Source: Tenacibaculum soleae
GTDB lineage: Bacteria; Bacteroidota; Bacteroidia; Flavobacteriales; Flavobacteriaceae
Direction of reading: 5' to 3'
Length of the DNA stretch: 64,000 bases
NCBI RefSeq assembly: GCF_001693415.1
Contig: NZ_MAKX01000001.1
Span: 186,300 to 250,299 of the forward strand
Under the pieces are notes generated by a model, which was not told where the DNA came from, did no database searches, and was given only the letters and a program-made list of their open reading frames with translations. Positions 18,463 through 26,918 of the stretch are shown here, piece by piece. The stretch's first letter is position 1; every line of letters starts with the position of its first letter. The position numbers and the translations under genes are program-made.

Positions 18463-19063
18463 AAAAATATGGGATGAAGCCTTTATTAAAGAAGATACTT
18501 TAATTACTCCTAAAATAAATAACCTATACAATCAAAAATCTAAATTAATTATTAATAAAATTAAAAGAACCTACGAACTTGATAATAAAGGTTTATTGCC
18601 TATGGCAGGAATTGTTACTATAGGAGGTATTCTTTTATCTGAAACCATTATTGGATTGTATGGTACTTTTTTAATTTTATGTTTGTACATTTTTAATTCA
18701 CGGCTTTTAAAAAGGTTTCATACTATTGATGTTAAATCAGATAATTTAACCTATTTAAAGGAATATAAAAACGTTATGTATTCGATAATGAAAGCTACAA
18801 AAAAACTGTTTATCTTTGGAATACCTGTTGCCATTATCTCAATTTTTGCGCTTTCTTTTTTTATAAAAGAAAATAGTTTTTTATCACGATTTATTTCTGA
18901 TGATGCCATTTTTATTGAAGTTTTAGGTATTGGTTTTGTTATCGCATTATTTGTTTCGCTTATAAGTACTTTAGTGTATCTGTTATCAACTAAAATTATG
19001 TACGGAGTGTATGTATCAAAATTAAATACTATTATTAAAGAAATGGAAGAATTAAAAGCCTAA
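18446..19063 (+). CDS. membrane protein coupled to the sigma factor, candidate anti-sigma factor
   Basis: The 205-residue protein has a soluble N-terminus of about 50 residues followed by hydrophobic segments near 51-63, 65-83, 118-137 and 155-180. It overlaps the sigma gene by 17 bases, which usually means coupled translation and a stoichiometric partner. Cytoplasmic N-terminus plus membrane helices fits an anti-sigma factor that holds the sigma factor at the membrane, but I see no zinc-binding anti-sigma motif (HxxxCxxC). The role is inferred from position. A bidirectional terminator follows. Confidence 0.8.
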   Translation: MEKSIEKIWDEAFIKEDTLITPKINNLYNQKSKLIINKIKRTYELDNKGLLPMAGIVTIGGILLSETIIGLYGTFLILCLYIFNSRLLKRFHTIDVKSDNLTYLKEYKNVMYSIMKATKKLFIFGIPVAIISIFALSFFIKENSFLSRFISDDAIFIEVLGIGFVIALFVSLISTLVYLLSTKIMYGVYVSKLNTIIKEMEELKA

Positions 19064-19065
19064 TA

Positions 19066-19098
19066 AAAAAGGAATTACTATAAATGTAATTCCTTTTT
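19066..19098. terminator. bidirectional terminator between sigma operon and recQ
   Basis: Perfect 13-base arms AAAAAGGAATTAC and GTAATTCCTTTTT surround a 7-base loop, placed between two converging genes. Confidence 0.85.
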
Positions 19099-19115
19099 AT
19101 TTTTAGTATAATTTA

Positions 19116-21230
19116 CTACTGTTTTTTCTGTAAAATCGTCAATGCTATTCGTATTTGTTCATAGGGAACTTTTTCGCCTAAAAATTCGAAATACGGTTTT
19201 AAAGCTGTTTCATCTTTTAGTACTTTTTTGGCGTTTGCTACTAGCTTAATAGTTGATGCATCAATAAATTCATCTAAACTTACCTCTTTACCTTCTAAAT
19301 ACAACTTGGATAAATGCGAAAATATGGTTTGTGGTTTTAAATTTCGCTTATTTGCTATTTCATCAATTGAAAACCCTTCTTTGTAAAGCTTATAGGTTTC
19401 TAAAGTCGTGTCTTTTTTTCCTTTCTTTTTTTCTTTTACAAAACTTTTTATTTCTTCCATAAACTCACCACCATATACTTCTAACTTTCGTTGTCCTACC
19501 CCGCTAATCGCTAAAAATGCACTATCCGTTTGCGGTCGTTCATTTTCTAATTCACGTAAAGTTGCATCACTAAATACTAAGTATGCGGCAATATCTTCTT
19601 CTTGCGCTATACGATATCGTAATTTTCGTAAACGTTCAAACAAAGTATCTTTAACGGTTGCTTTAATAGCTTTTTTGCTTTTTGATTTTGCAATTTTAGC
19701 TACTGTTTTGATTTCAACAGGAATTGTTAATTGAATTTTTTCTCCATCAAAAAGTACTCTTTTAGAAAACTCAGTTAACTGTAACGTATTGTTTAAATGA
19801 AATGCTATTTGACAATACCCTTGATTCATTAACTGAATTATATAGTGTTGCCAATCTTTCCAAGAGATATCGTTTCCAACTCCATAGGTTTTTAAGGTTT
19901 GGTAATTTTTATCTAAAATATTAGCATTTTTTGCGCCTCTAAGTACATCTATAACCGTCCCCATTGCTTCTTTTTCTTGTAGTCGATAAATAGCGGACAG
20001 TGCTTTTTGTCCAATTACTGTTCCGTCGAAAAACTTAGGAGGGTTTTTACACACATCACAATTGCCACAATTTTCTTCAATTAACTCTCCAAAATAGCTC
20101 AACAATATTTTACGCCTACAAACCGTTGCTTCTGCAAACTGTTTCATTCGTTCTAATTTTGCCTCTTGTACTTCTTTATTCCCCGTATTTGCAATAAATT
20201 GACGTAATTGAATTACATCTGCATAACTATGAAAAAGTAATGCTTGTGCTGGCAATCCATCTCTACCCGAGCGCCCTATTTCTTGGTAATATCCTTCAAT
20301 ATTTTTAGGCATATTGTAGTGAATTACCCAACGAACATTAGATTTATCAATTCCCATTCCAAAAGCTATGGTTGCACAAATAATTTGCACATCATCTTTT
20401 ATAAAATCTTCTTGTGTTTTTGCACGTTCATCAAATGCTAAACCTGCATGATATGCCTTAGCATTGATATTTTGTTGTTTTAATTTACTTGCTAGTTGTT
20501 CGGTCGCTTTTCTACTTAAACAATATACAATTCCAGATTCATTTGGTATTTTATTAATGAATTTTATAATTTGTTGTACTCTATCATTTGCAGGTCGTAC
20601 TGTTAAACTAATATTTTCTCTATTAAAAGAACTTACAAATTTCGTGGCATTAGGAATTGATAATTGTTCTAAAATATCTTGTTGTGTTGCTTTATCAGCT
20701 GTTGCTGTTAAGGCTACTATTGGAACGTCTGGTAGTGATTTTTTTAAGAAAGAAAGTTGTTTGTAGGCTGGCCTAAAATCATGCCCCCATGCCGATATAC
20801 AATGAGCTTCATCTATGGCAATACAACTAATATAATTTTGATTTAAAATATTATGAAGCAATGATAAGCTTTCTGGAGCCACATATAACAACTTTATATT
20901 TTTTTGTACCACCGCATCAAAAACTTCTTGTTGTTCTTCTGGAGATTGACTACTATTATAATACGTTGCAGGTATTCCGTTTGCCTTTAAACTATCAACC
21001 TGATCTTTCATCAAAGCTATTAATGGAGAAATAACAATGGTGATACCTTCAAAAAATAATGCAGGAAGTTGAAAACAAATCGATTTTCCACCACCAGTTG
21101 GCATAATTACCAAGGTATCTTTTTTGGTTAAAACATTTTCAATTATTTTTTGTTGTGCTAATCGAAAGCTATCATATCCGAAGTTTGCCTTTAATTTTTC
21201 TAATAAATCTTTTGGGGTTACCTGCATCAT
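19116..21230 (-). CDS. recQ: ATP-dependent DNA helicase RecQ
   Basis: RecQ is a 3'-5' helicase used in recombination repair and fork processing. The 704-residue protein has Walker A (PTGGGKSICFQLP), the DEAH box (AIDEAHCISAWGHDFRP), motif VI (QEIGRSGRDG) and the four-cysteine zinc module (CRRK to CGNCDVC, near 370-400). A winged-helix RQC part and an HRDC domain (about 520-600) follow. A further C-terminal segment contains a helix-turn-helix-like stretch (GFSIDEIANKRNLKPQTIF), giving about 100 residues more than E. coli RecQ. The start may be either of two adjacent Met codons. A TATTTTTG promoter box ends 4 bases before the first ATG. Confidence 0.97.
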   Translation of the reverse strand: MMQVTPKDLLEKLKANFGYDSFRLAQQKIIENVLTKKDTLVIMPTGGGKSICFQLPALFFEGITIVISPLIALMKDQVDSLKANGIPATYYNSSQSPEEQQEVFDAVVQKNIKLLYVAPESLSLLHNILNQNYISCIAIDEAHCISAWGHDFRPAYKQLSFLKKSLPDVPIVALTATADKATQQDILEQLSIPNATKFVSSFNRENISLTVRPANDRVQQIIKFINKIPNESGIVYCLSRKATEQLASKLKQQNINAKAYHAGLAFDERAKTQEDFIKDDVQIICATIAFGMGIDKSNVRWVIHYNMPKNIEGYYQEIGRSGRDGLPAQALLFHSYADVIQLRQFIANTGNKEVQEAKLERMKQFAEATVCRRKILLSYFGELIEENCGNCDVCKNPPKFFDGTVIGQKALSAIYRLQEKEAMGTVIDVLRGAKNANILDKNYQTLKTYGVGNDISWKDWQHYIIQLMNQGYCQIAFHLNNTLQLTEFSKRVLFDGEKIQLTIPVEIKTVAKIAKSKSKKAIKATVKDTLFERLRKLRYRIAQEEDIAAYLVFSDATLRELENERPQTDSAFLAISGVGQRKLEVYGGEFMEEIKSFVKEKKKGKKDTTLETYKLYKEGFSIDEIANKRNLKPQTIFSHLSKLYLEGKEVSLDEFIDASTIKLVANAKKVLKDETALKPYFEFLGEKVPYEQIRIALTILQKKQ

Positions 21231-21234
21231 ATTA

Positions 21235-21268
21235 CAAAAATAATCATAAAATTATTCGTATAGTCAAA
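21235..21268 (-). promoter_or_regulatory. recQ promoter
   Basis: On the minus strand TTTG (21268-21265) and TATTTTTG (21242-21235) are spaced by 22 bases, matching the Bacteroidota consensus. The -7 box ends 4 bases before the recQ ATG, which implies almost no 5' leader. Confidence 0.55.
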
Positions 21269-21357
21269 CACAAACTATTTTCAATAAATTAAACAAGGGT
21301 ATTCTTCTTTATATAAAATAACTAAGAGCTATTATGGTTGTAAATCTTATGACAAAA

Positions 21358-21388
21358 AAACCTGAACAATAATATATTGTTCAGGTTT
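21358..21388 (-). terminator. terminator of the act-cox operon
   Basis: Arms AAACCTGAACAAT and ATTGTTCAGGTTT form a 13-base stem followed on the minus strand by a U-rich run. It sits 40 bases past the coxA stop and ends the eight-gene respiratory operon. Confidence 0.85.
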
Positions 21389-21427
21389 ATAATGTAATAA
21401 TCTAAAATTGATTATTTATAATTTTGT

Positions 21428-23197
21428 TTAAGATGGCTCTTCTCCGTCTAATAATGGTGTTGTTTGTAATACGAAATCTTTTCCGTGTACATACTCATCA
21501 TTTTCATCGGTTTTACTATAATCATAAGCCCATCTGTGAACTTCAGGAATAGCACCTGGCCAGTTCCCATGAATATGTTCAACTGGAGTAGTCCATTCTA
21601 AAGTATTCGATTTCCAAGGGTTTTGTTCTGCTTTATTTCCTCTATAAATAGAGATAAAGAAGTTGGCTAAAAATATTAACTGAGCAGCACCTCCTAAAAA
21701 TGCCATTAAAGTCATAAATACATTAATTTCTACTAAATCATCAAACATTGGAAAGTTTGAGTTTGTATAGTAACGACGTGGTAAACCTGCTAATCCAACA
21801 AAGTGCATTGGAAAGAATACTCCGTAAGCAGAAATAATTGTTAACCAAAAGTGCCAGTAACCTAATGTTTTATTCATCATTCTACCATACATTTTAGGGA
21901 ACCAGTGATATACACCAGCAAACATACCTAATAATGCAGATACCCCCATTACTAAGTGAAAGTGTGCTACAACGAAATAGGTATCATGTACATTAATATC
22001 TAAAGCAGAATCTCCTAAAACTAATCCTGTTAAACCACCTGTTACAAACGTAGAAACTAATCCGATAGAAAATAACATAGCTGGATTTAATTGTAAATTA
22101 CCTTTCCATAAAGTAGTTACATAATTAAATGCTTTTACTGCTGATGGAATTGCAATTAATACTGTTGTAAAAGTAAACACAGAACCTAAGAATGGATTCA
22201 TTCCTGAGATAAACATATGGTGTCCCCATACAATTGTAGATAAAAATGCAATCGCCATAATAGATCCAATCATTGCACGGTAACCAAAAATTGGCTTACG
22301 AGCGTTTGTTGAAATTACTTCTGATGTTAATCCTAATGCTGGCAATAATATAATATAAACTTCAGGGTGACCTAAAAACCAAAATAAATGTTCAAATAAT
22401 ACTGGTGATCCTCCTTGGTAGTGTAACACTTCTCCTGAGATAAAAATATCTGATAAGAAAAATGATGTTCCAAAACTTCTATCAAAAATTAATAATAATG
22501 CTGCTGATAATAATACTGGAAATGAAATTACACCGATAATTGCTGTAATAAAGAATGCCCACATTGTTAATGGCAATCTTGTCATTTTCATTCCTTTGGT
22601 ACGTAAATTTAAAATAGTTACGATATAGTTTAACGATCCGATTAATGATGATGCAATAAAAATTGCCATCGATACTAACCATAATGTCATCCCTGTACCT
22701 GAACCTGGAATTGCTTGTGGTAATGCAGATAAAGGAGGGTAGATTGTCCATCCTGCTGATGCTGGTCCTGCTTCAACAAATAATGAAATAATCATAATTA
22801 CTGATGATAAGAAAAATAACCAGTAAGATACCATATTTAAGAAACCAGATGCCATATCGCGAGCACCAATTTGTAATGGAATTAACAGATTTGAAAATGT
22901 ACCACTTAAACCAGCAGTTAAAACAAAGAATACCATTATTGTACCATGAATTGTTACCAATGCTAAGTACATATCAGGATTCATAATTCCATCTGTTTGA
23001 TGGTTTCCTAAAAATGCTTCAATTATTGAAAATGATGTTTCTGGCCATGCAATTTGCAAACGAAATAACATAGACATAAAACCTCCTATAACTCCCATAA
23101 ATATACCCGTAACAAGAAATTGTTTCGAAATCATTTTATGATCTTGACTAAAGATGTATTTAGTTACAAATGTTTCTTTGTGGTGATGATCTGACAT
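21428..23197 (-). CDS. coxA: cytochrome c oxidase subunit I
   Basis: This is the catalytic subunit of an aa3-type haem-copper oxidase, which reduces oxygen at the haem a3/CuB centre and pumps protons. The 589-residue, about 12-helix protein has the copper and haem ligand motifs GHPEVYIILLPALG (CuB His with the cross-linked Tyr, and the Glu of the D-channel), GHHMFISGM and HFHLVMG. The HPEVY glutamate places it in the A1-type group. It is the last gene of the operon act-coxB-coxA. Subunits III and IV are not in the window and must lie elsewhere if present. Confidence 0.97.
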   Translation of the reverse strand: MSDHHHKETFVTKYIFSQDHKMISKQFLVTGIFMGVIGGFMSMLFRLQIAWPETSFSIIEAFLGNHQTDGIMNPDMYLALVTIHGTIMVFFVLTAGLSGTFSNLLIPLQIGARDMASGFLNMVSYWLFFLSSVIMIISLFVEAGPASAGWTIYPPLSALPQAIPGSGTGMTLWLVSMAIFIASSLIGSLNYIVTILNLRTKGMKMTRLPLTMWAFFITAIIGVISFPVLLSAALLLIFDRSFGTSFFLSDIFISGEVLHYQGGSPVLFEHLFWFLGHPEVYIILLPALGLTSEVISTNARKPIFGYRAMIGSIMAIAFLSTIVWGHHMFISGMNPFLGSVFTFTTVLIAIPSAVKAFNYVTTLWKGNLQLNPAMLFSIGLVSTFVTGGLTGLVLGDSALDINVHDTYFVVAHFHLVMGVSALLGMFAGVYHWFPKMYGRMMNKTLGYWHFWLTIISAYGVFFPMHFVGLAGLPRRYYTNSNFPMFDDLVEINVFMTLMAFLGGAAQLIFLANFFISIYRGNKAEQNPWKSNTLEWTTPVEHIHGNWPGAIPEVHRWAYDYSKTDENDEYVHGKDFVLQTTPLLDGEEPS

Positions 23198-23226
23198 AAT
23201 CTATATATATACTTTAAAAAAATATC

Positions 23227-24234
23227 TTATTTAATAACTTGAGCTAATGTTTTTTGTTCTGATAACCACTTGTTGTATTCAGCTTCTTCAACAACGGTGA
23301 TTTTCATTTGCATATTGTAGTGAGAAGCACCACAAATTTTATTACATAACAGTAAATAATTAAACTCATAAGGATCTTCTCCTTTTGCTTTTCTTATTTT
23401 GTTAATTCCTTCGGTTTTTGCTATTACTTCTGATTGCATACGCATTTCTTCAGTAGTATATTTAGGTGTAAATGCAAATTGAGTTACCATACCTGGCACA
23501 CAGTTCATTTGTGCTCTAAAGTGAGGCATATAAGCTGAGTGTAATACATCTTGTGAGCGGAATTTAAACAATACTTTTTTACCTTTTGGTAAAACCAATT
23601 CGGTTACTTTTTTATCGTCTTGTGCACTTGGATCAGACATATCAACTCCCATAGAATTGATACCTTTAATAAAGTTTACATTTCCTAAACCTAGCTCATT
23701 ATCTTCACCAGCATAACGTGCTTGCCAATCAAATTGTCTTGAATACACTTCAATTTCAATAGGATTTTCTTCATCACCAACGTACATAATGTTATTCCAA
23801 GCCCATAAACCGTAACCAATTAAAAGAACAATTGTTATAGCTGGAATAGTTGTCCATATTAATTCTAACTTATGACTATCTGCATAAAATAACGCTTTGT
23901 TTTCTTTTTTTCCTCTGTACTTATAAGTAAAAAAGAAAATTAAGAATTGCATTGCAAACTGTACAATACCGATTAGCCAAAATGTAATATTAAATAAGTT
24001 ATCATCGTGTTCTCCTTCGATCGAAGCAGATTCTGGTAACATAATTACATTCATTGCTATTAAGCAGTAAATCATCATTGCGTATAGGAAAACTAAAAAC
24101 CCTATTGCTAATTTACCTTGTGTTTCGTTGTCTTTATCTGTAGCAATTACAGAACGAAGATTCATAATACGAGTAATTTGCCAAAAACTAACTCCTATTG
24201 CAACTGCTATGAAAATATAAAATAAAGCGAGCAT
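23227..24234 (-). CDS. coxB: cytochrome c oxidase subunit II
   Basis: Subunit II takes electrons at its binuclear CuA centre. The 335-residue protein has more than two hydrophobic segments in its N-terminal 140 residues and a periplasmic cupredoxin domain. CuA ligands are visible as His in VLHSAYMP and the CNKICGASHYNM motif, which supplies two Cys, a His and a Met. About 45 residues are inserted between the CVPGM strand and that motif, a long loop rich in charged residues. There is no fused c-type haem motif, so electrons must come from a separate cytochrome, most simply the haem proteins of the adjacent alternative complex III. Confidence 0.96.
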   Translation of the reverse strand: MLALFYIFIAVAIGVSFWQITRIMNLRSVIATDKDNETQGKLAIGFLVFLYAMMIYCLIAMNVIMLPESASIEGEHDDNLFNITFWLIGIVQFAMQFLIFFFTYKYRGKKENKALFYADSHKLELIWTTIPAITIVLLIGYGLWAWNNIMYVGDEENPIEIEVYSRQFDWQARYAGEDNELGLGNVNFIKGINSMGVDMSDPSAQDDKKVTELVLPKGKKVLFKFRSQDVLHSAYMPHFRAQMNCVPGMVTQFAFTPKYTTEEMRMQSEVIAKTEGINKIRKAKGEDPYEFNYLLLCNKICGASHYNMQMKITVVEEAEYNKWLSEQKTLAQVIK

Positions 24235-24268
24235 ATTATCTAAACTATTTGTTTATTAATTATAATTA

Positions 24269-25813
24269 TTAATGTTTACTATCTTCTCCTCTGTGTTGGA
24301 TATTGTAGTAATGGTGTGTTTCACTTTCGTGTAAGAATGGGTTTCCTTTTGCTAGTGGATTTGCTTTTGCAAATGCGCTAAATGTTGCGTAGATAAATAA
24401 TCCTAAAAAGAATAATATACCACTAATTTCTCCCACTCCAAATCCGTATTGAGCACCAACTGTTCCTGGCATAATCATTACGAATAAATCTAAGTAATGA
24501 CCTGCTAATATTACAACACCTCCAATAGTTACAAACCAAGGAATGCTTTTAAAATCACTGTTGATTAATAATAATATTGGAAAGATAAAGTTCATTACTA
24601 CCATTGCTAAGAAAGGTACTTTATATTCGTTAAAACGTAACAAATAATAAGTTGTTTCTTCAGGAATATCGGCATACCAAATTAACATAAACTGTGCAAA
24701 CCATAAGTATGTCCAGAATACTGAAAAACCAAACATATATTTTGCTAAATCATGAATATGACTATCGTTAACAAATGGTAAGTGTCCTTTTGATCTTAAA
24801 TAAATAGTTACAAACGCAATTACTGTTAATGCTGATACTAAGAAAGTAGCTAATACATACCATCCGAATAATGTAGAAAACCAGTGTGGGTCTATTCCCA
24901 TAATCCAGTCCCATGACATCATAGATTCAGTAATCATAAATAAGAATAAGAATATTACTGAAAGATTATAATTTTTCTTATGCAATTTTAAATCTCCATT
25001 ATCTTGTTCAATAGAACTTTTTCTAATAATGAAACGGTAAGCATTCCAAACTACTAAATAAAAGATACTCCTAATTAACCATCCCGGCGTATTTAAAAAC
25101 CATTTTTTACCATCTACAACTGGGTCATAATTTGGACTTTGAGGGTCAAAAACACCTTCACCCATCCAAGGAAATAAATGATTCATATGCATAAATGTAG
25201 CAATTAAAAACACTAACATTACAACACTTACATAGTGAATGTTTGCTGTAATAGCCTCCATTACTCTAAATAATACGATTGACCAACCTGCTTGTGCTAC
25301 TCTTTGAATTGCATAAAATGCTAATACTAATAATGTAACTCCTAAAAAGAACATTAGTGCTACAAAAAATGCTGCCCAAGGACGATTTTGCATTTGATGA
25401 AAAGCATGTTCTGCGTGTGCATCTTCATGATTTTCAGCATGAGGATTGGTTTTATCGTCATGTGCTACATTTGCTGTTTCTTTATGAGCTTCTTTTATTA
25501 CTTCGGTATGAGTAGCTACACTATCTTTAGTATGTGCTACTGAAGTTTCTTCTTTTGCCTTAGTTATTGTACTATCATCAATGTGTGTATCAGTTACTGC
25601 TTCTTCTTTTGCAGCTACAACATGTGTTGTTTGTACTTGGTGAGAATCAGCTACTGCATGATCACTTCCGTGAGCATCGTGCTGTTTTGCTAAAATTTCT
25701 TTTGCTTCTTTTAATGTTTTTGGAGCACTATAGAAACTATAAACAGTTCCTATAAGTCCTAAAGCCATTAAAATAATAGCAAGCATTTTTAATTTTCCTG
25801 AAAACTTGTACAT
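24269..25813 (-). CDS. actF: alternative complex III subunit ActF with His-rich loop
   Basis: ActF is one of two NrfD-like integral subunits of alternative complex III, a quinol oxidase that replaces the bc1 complex. The 514-residue protein has about ten hydrophobic segments, including AAFFVALMFFLGVTLLVLAF and several tryptophan-rich helices. Between the first helix (residues 10-28) and the second (near 150) lies a hydrophilic stretch of about 115 residues very rich in His, Ala, Asp, Glu and Thr (for example HGSDHAVADSHQ, HAENHEDAHAEHAFHQ). That stretch may bind metal or be a flexible surface segment. Its likely periplasmic location is inference. It lies 22 bases after actE. Confidence 0.93.
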   Translation of the reverse strand: MYKFSGKLKMLAIILMALGLIGTVYSFYSAPKTLKEAKEILAKQHDAHGSDHAVADSHQVQTTHVVAAKEEAVTDTHIDDSTITKAKEETSVAHTKDSVATHTEVIKEAHKETANVAHDDKTNPHAENHEDAHAEHAFHQMQNRPWAAFFVALMFFLGVTLLVLAFYAIQRVAQAGWSIVLFRVMEAITANIHYVSVVMLVFLIATFMHMNHLFPWMGEGVFDPQSPNYDPVVDGKKWFLNTPGWLIRSIFYLVVWNAYRFIIRKSSIEQDNGDLKLHKKNYNLSVIFLFLFMITESMMSWDWIMGIDPHWFSTLFGWYVLATFLVSALTVIAFVTIYLRSKGHLPFVNDSHIHDLAKYMFGFSVFWTYLWFAQFMLIWYADIPEETTYYLLRFNEYKVPFLAMVVMNFIFPILLLINSDFKSIPWFVTIGGVVILAGHYLDLFVMIMPGTVGAQYGFGVGEISGILFFLGLFIYATFSAFAKANPLAKGNPFLHESETHHYYNIQHRGEDSKH

Positions 25814-25835
25814 ATCTTAACTATCTATTATATAC

Positions 25836-26381
25836 TTATTTTAATTCGCTTCTTAATTTCTCAACGTACTGTACAACTTGCCAACGCTCATTGTACTTTA
25901 ATTGTGCTGCGTGAGATCCCATTAGGTTTTTACCATACATGATTACGTGGTAAATATTACCAGGATTTAAATCTCTATCCTTATAGTTTGGTATACCGTT
26001 AAATTTATCTCTTTGAGATAAAACTCCGTTACCATCACCTTTTGTTCCATGACAAGTAGCACAATAAATTCCGTATAATTCTTTACCTTTTGCTAAACTT
26101 TTTTCAGTAGTTGGTAATGGGTTCTTTAACTCTGCTTTTGCTTTCTCATACCCTTCTTGCGTATTTGGAATATCATAAGCTACAATACCTTTTCTACTTA
26201 CTGTACCTGCAACAGGTAATCTGTTTACCATTTTTGCATTTAAACCATCAGCACCATTTACATCATAAGGTACAGATACATACATATCTGGCATATATTG
26301 TACTTGTGGTTTACGTTTATTGTTACAAGAAGCTAAGCTTACTATTGCAACTAAAGTGATAATTATTTTTAAACTTTTCAT
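25836..26381 (-). CDS. actE: alternative complex III subunit ActE, monohaem cytochrome c lipoprotein
   Basis: The 181-residue product has a lipoprotein signal with Cys19 (VAIVSLASC) and a single class I haem motif CATCHG at 107-112, with Met in NLMGSH as probable sixth ligand. ActE passes electrons from the multihaem ActA subunit toward the oxidase. Length and position between actD and actF match the family. It is held at the membrane surface by its lipid anchor. Nine bases separate it from actD. Confidence 0.95.
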   Translation of the reverse strand: MKSLKIIITLVAIVSLASCNNKRKPQVQYMPDMYVSVPYDVNGADGLNAKMVNRLPVAGTVSRKGIVAYDIPNTQEGYEKAKAELKNPLPTTEKSLAKGKELYGIYCATCHGTKGDGNGVLSQRDKFNGIPNYKDRDLNPGNIYHVIMYGKNLMGSHAAQLKYNERWQVVQYVEKLRSELK

Positions 26382-26390
26382 ATCTCTTTA

Positions 26391-26918
26391 TTAGTGCGTT
26401 TCTACTACATTAATTTCAACAGCTCCTGTTGTTTCTAATAATGAAGTTAATTCTTCTTCATTACCATTTACAGGTATTTCCATTAAAAAATGGTCATCTG
26501 TTGTTCTTGGGTCTGGGTTTTCAGCTTCTTTAAATGGCCATATTTTACTTCTCATGTAAAAAGTAATCACCATTAAGTGTGCTGCAAAGAAAACTGTTAA
26601 TTCGAACATGATAGGCACGAATGCTGGCATGTTAGTTGCCCATGAAAAATTTGGCTTTCCTCCAATGTCTTGCGGCCAATCAGCAATCATAGTATACCAT
26701 GTTAACCAAATAGCAACTGATAAACCTGTAATACCATACATAAAAGCTGTAATTGCTAAACGTGTTGGTGCTAATCCCATTGCTTGATCTAGTCCGTGAA
26801 CTGGAAATGGACAAAATACTTCTTCAATATGATGATTTTCTGCCTTGACTTTCTTAACAGCATCCATTAAGATATCATCATCATTATATAATGCGTGAAT
26901 TACTTTATTAGTGCTCAT
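26391..26918 (-). CDS. actD: alternative complex III subunit ActD (DUF3341)
   Basis: The start is placed at the ATG at 26918-26916 (MSTNKVIHALYND, 175 residues), which overlaps the 3' end of actC by 11 bases. A longer frame begins inside actC and is less likely. The N-terminal half is a soluble DUF3341 fold, followed by two transmembrane helices (MYGITGLSVAIWLTWYTMI and IMFELTVFFAAHLMVITFY) and a short tail. ActD is an integral structural subunit of the complex. The family symbol follows order and domain type in characterised clusters. Confidence 0.93.
   Translation of the reverse strand: MSTNKVIHALYNDDDILMDAVKKVKAENHHIEEVFCPFPVHGLDQAMGLAPTRLAITAFMYGITGLSVAIWLTWYTMIADWPQDIGGKPNFSWATNMPAFVPIMFELTVFFAAHLMVITFYMRSKIWPFKEAENPDPRTTDDHFLMEIPVNGNEEELTSLLETTGAVEINVVETH

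Noticed and set aside
22482..22751. An 89-codon minus-strand frame inside coxA
   Set aside because: It overlaps a highly conserved part of coxA in another frame of the same strand.
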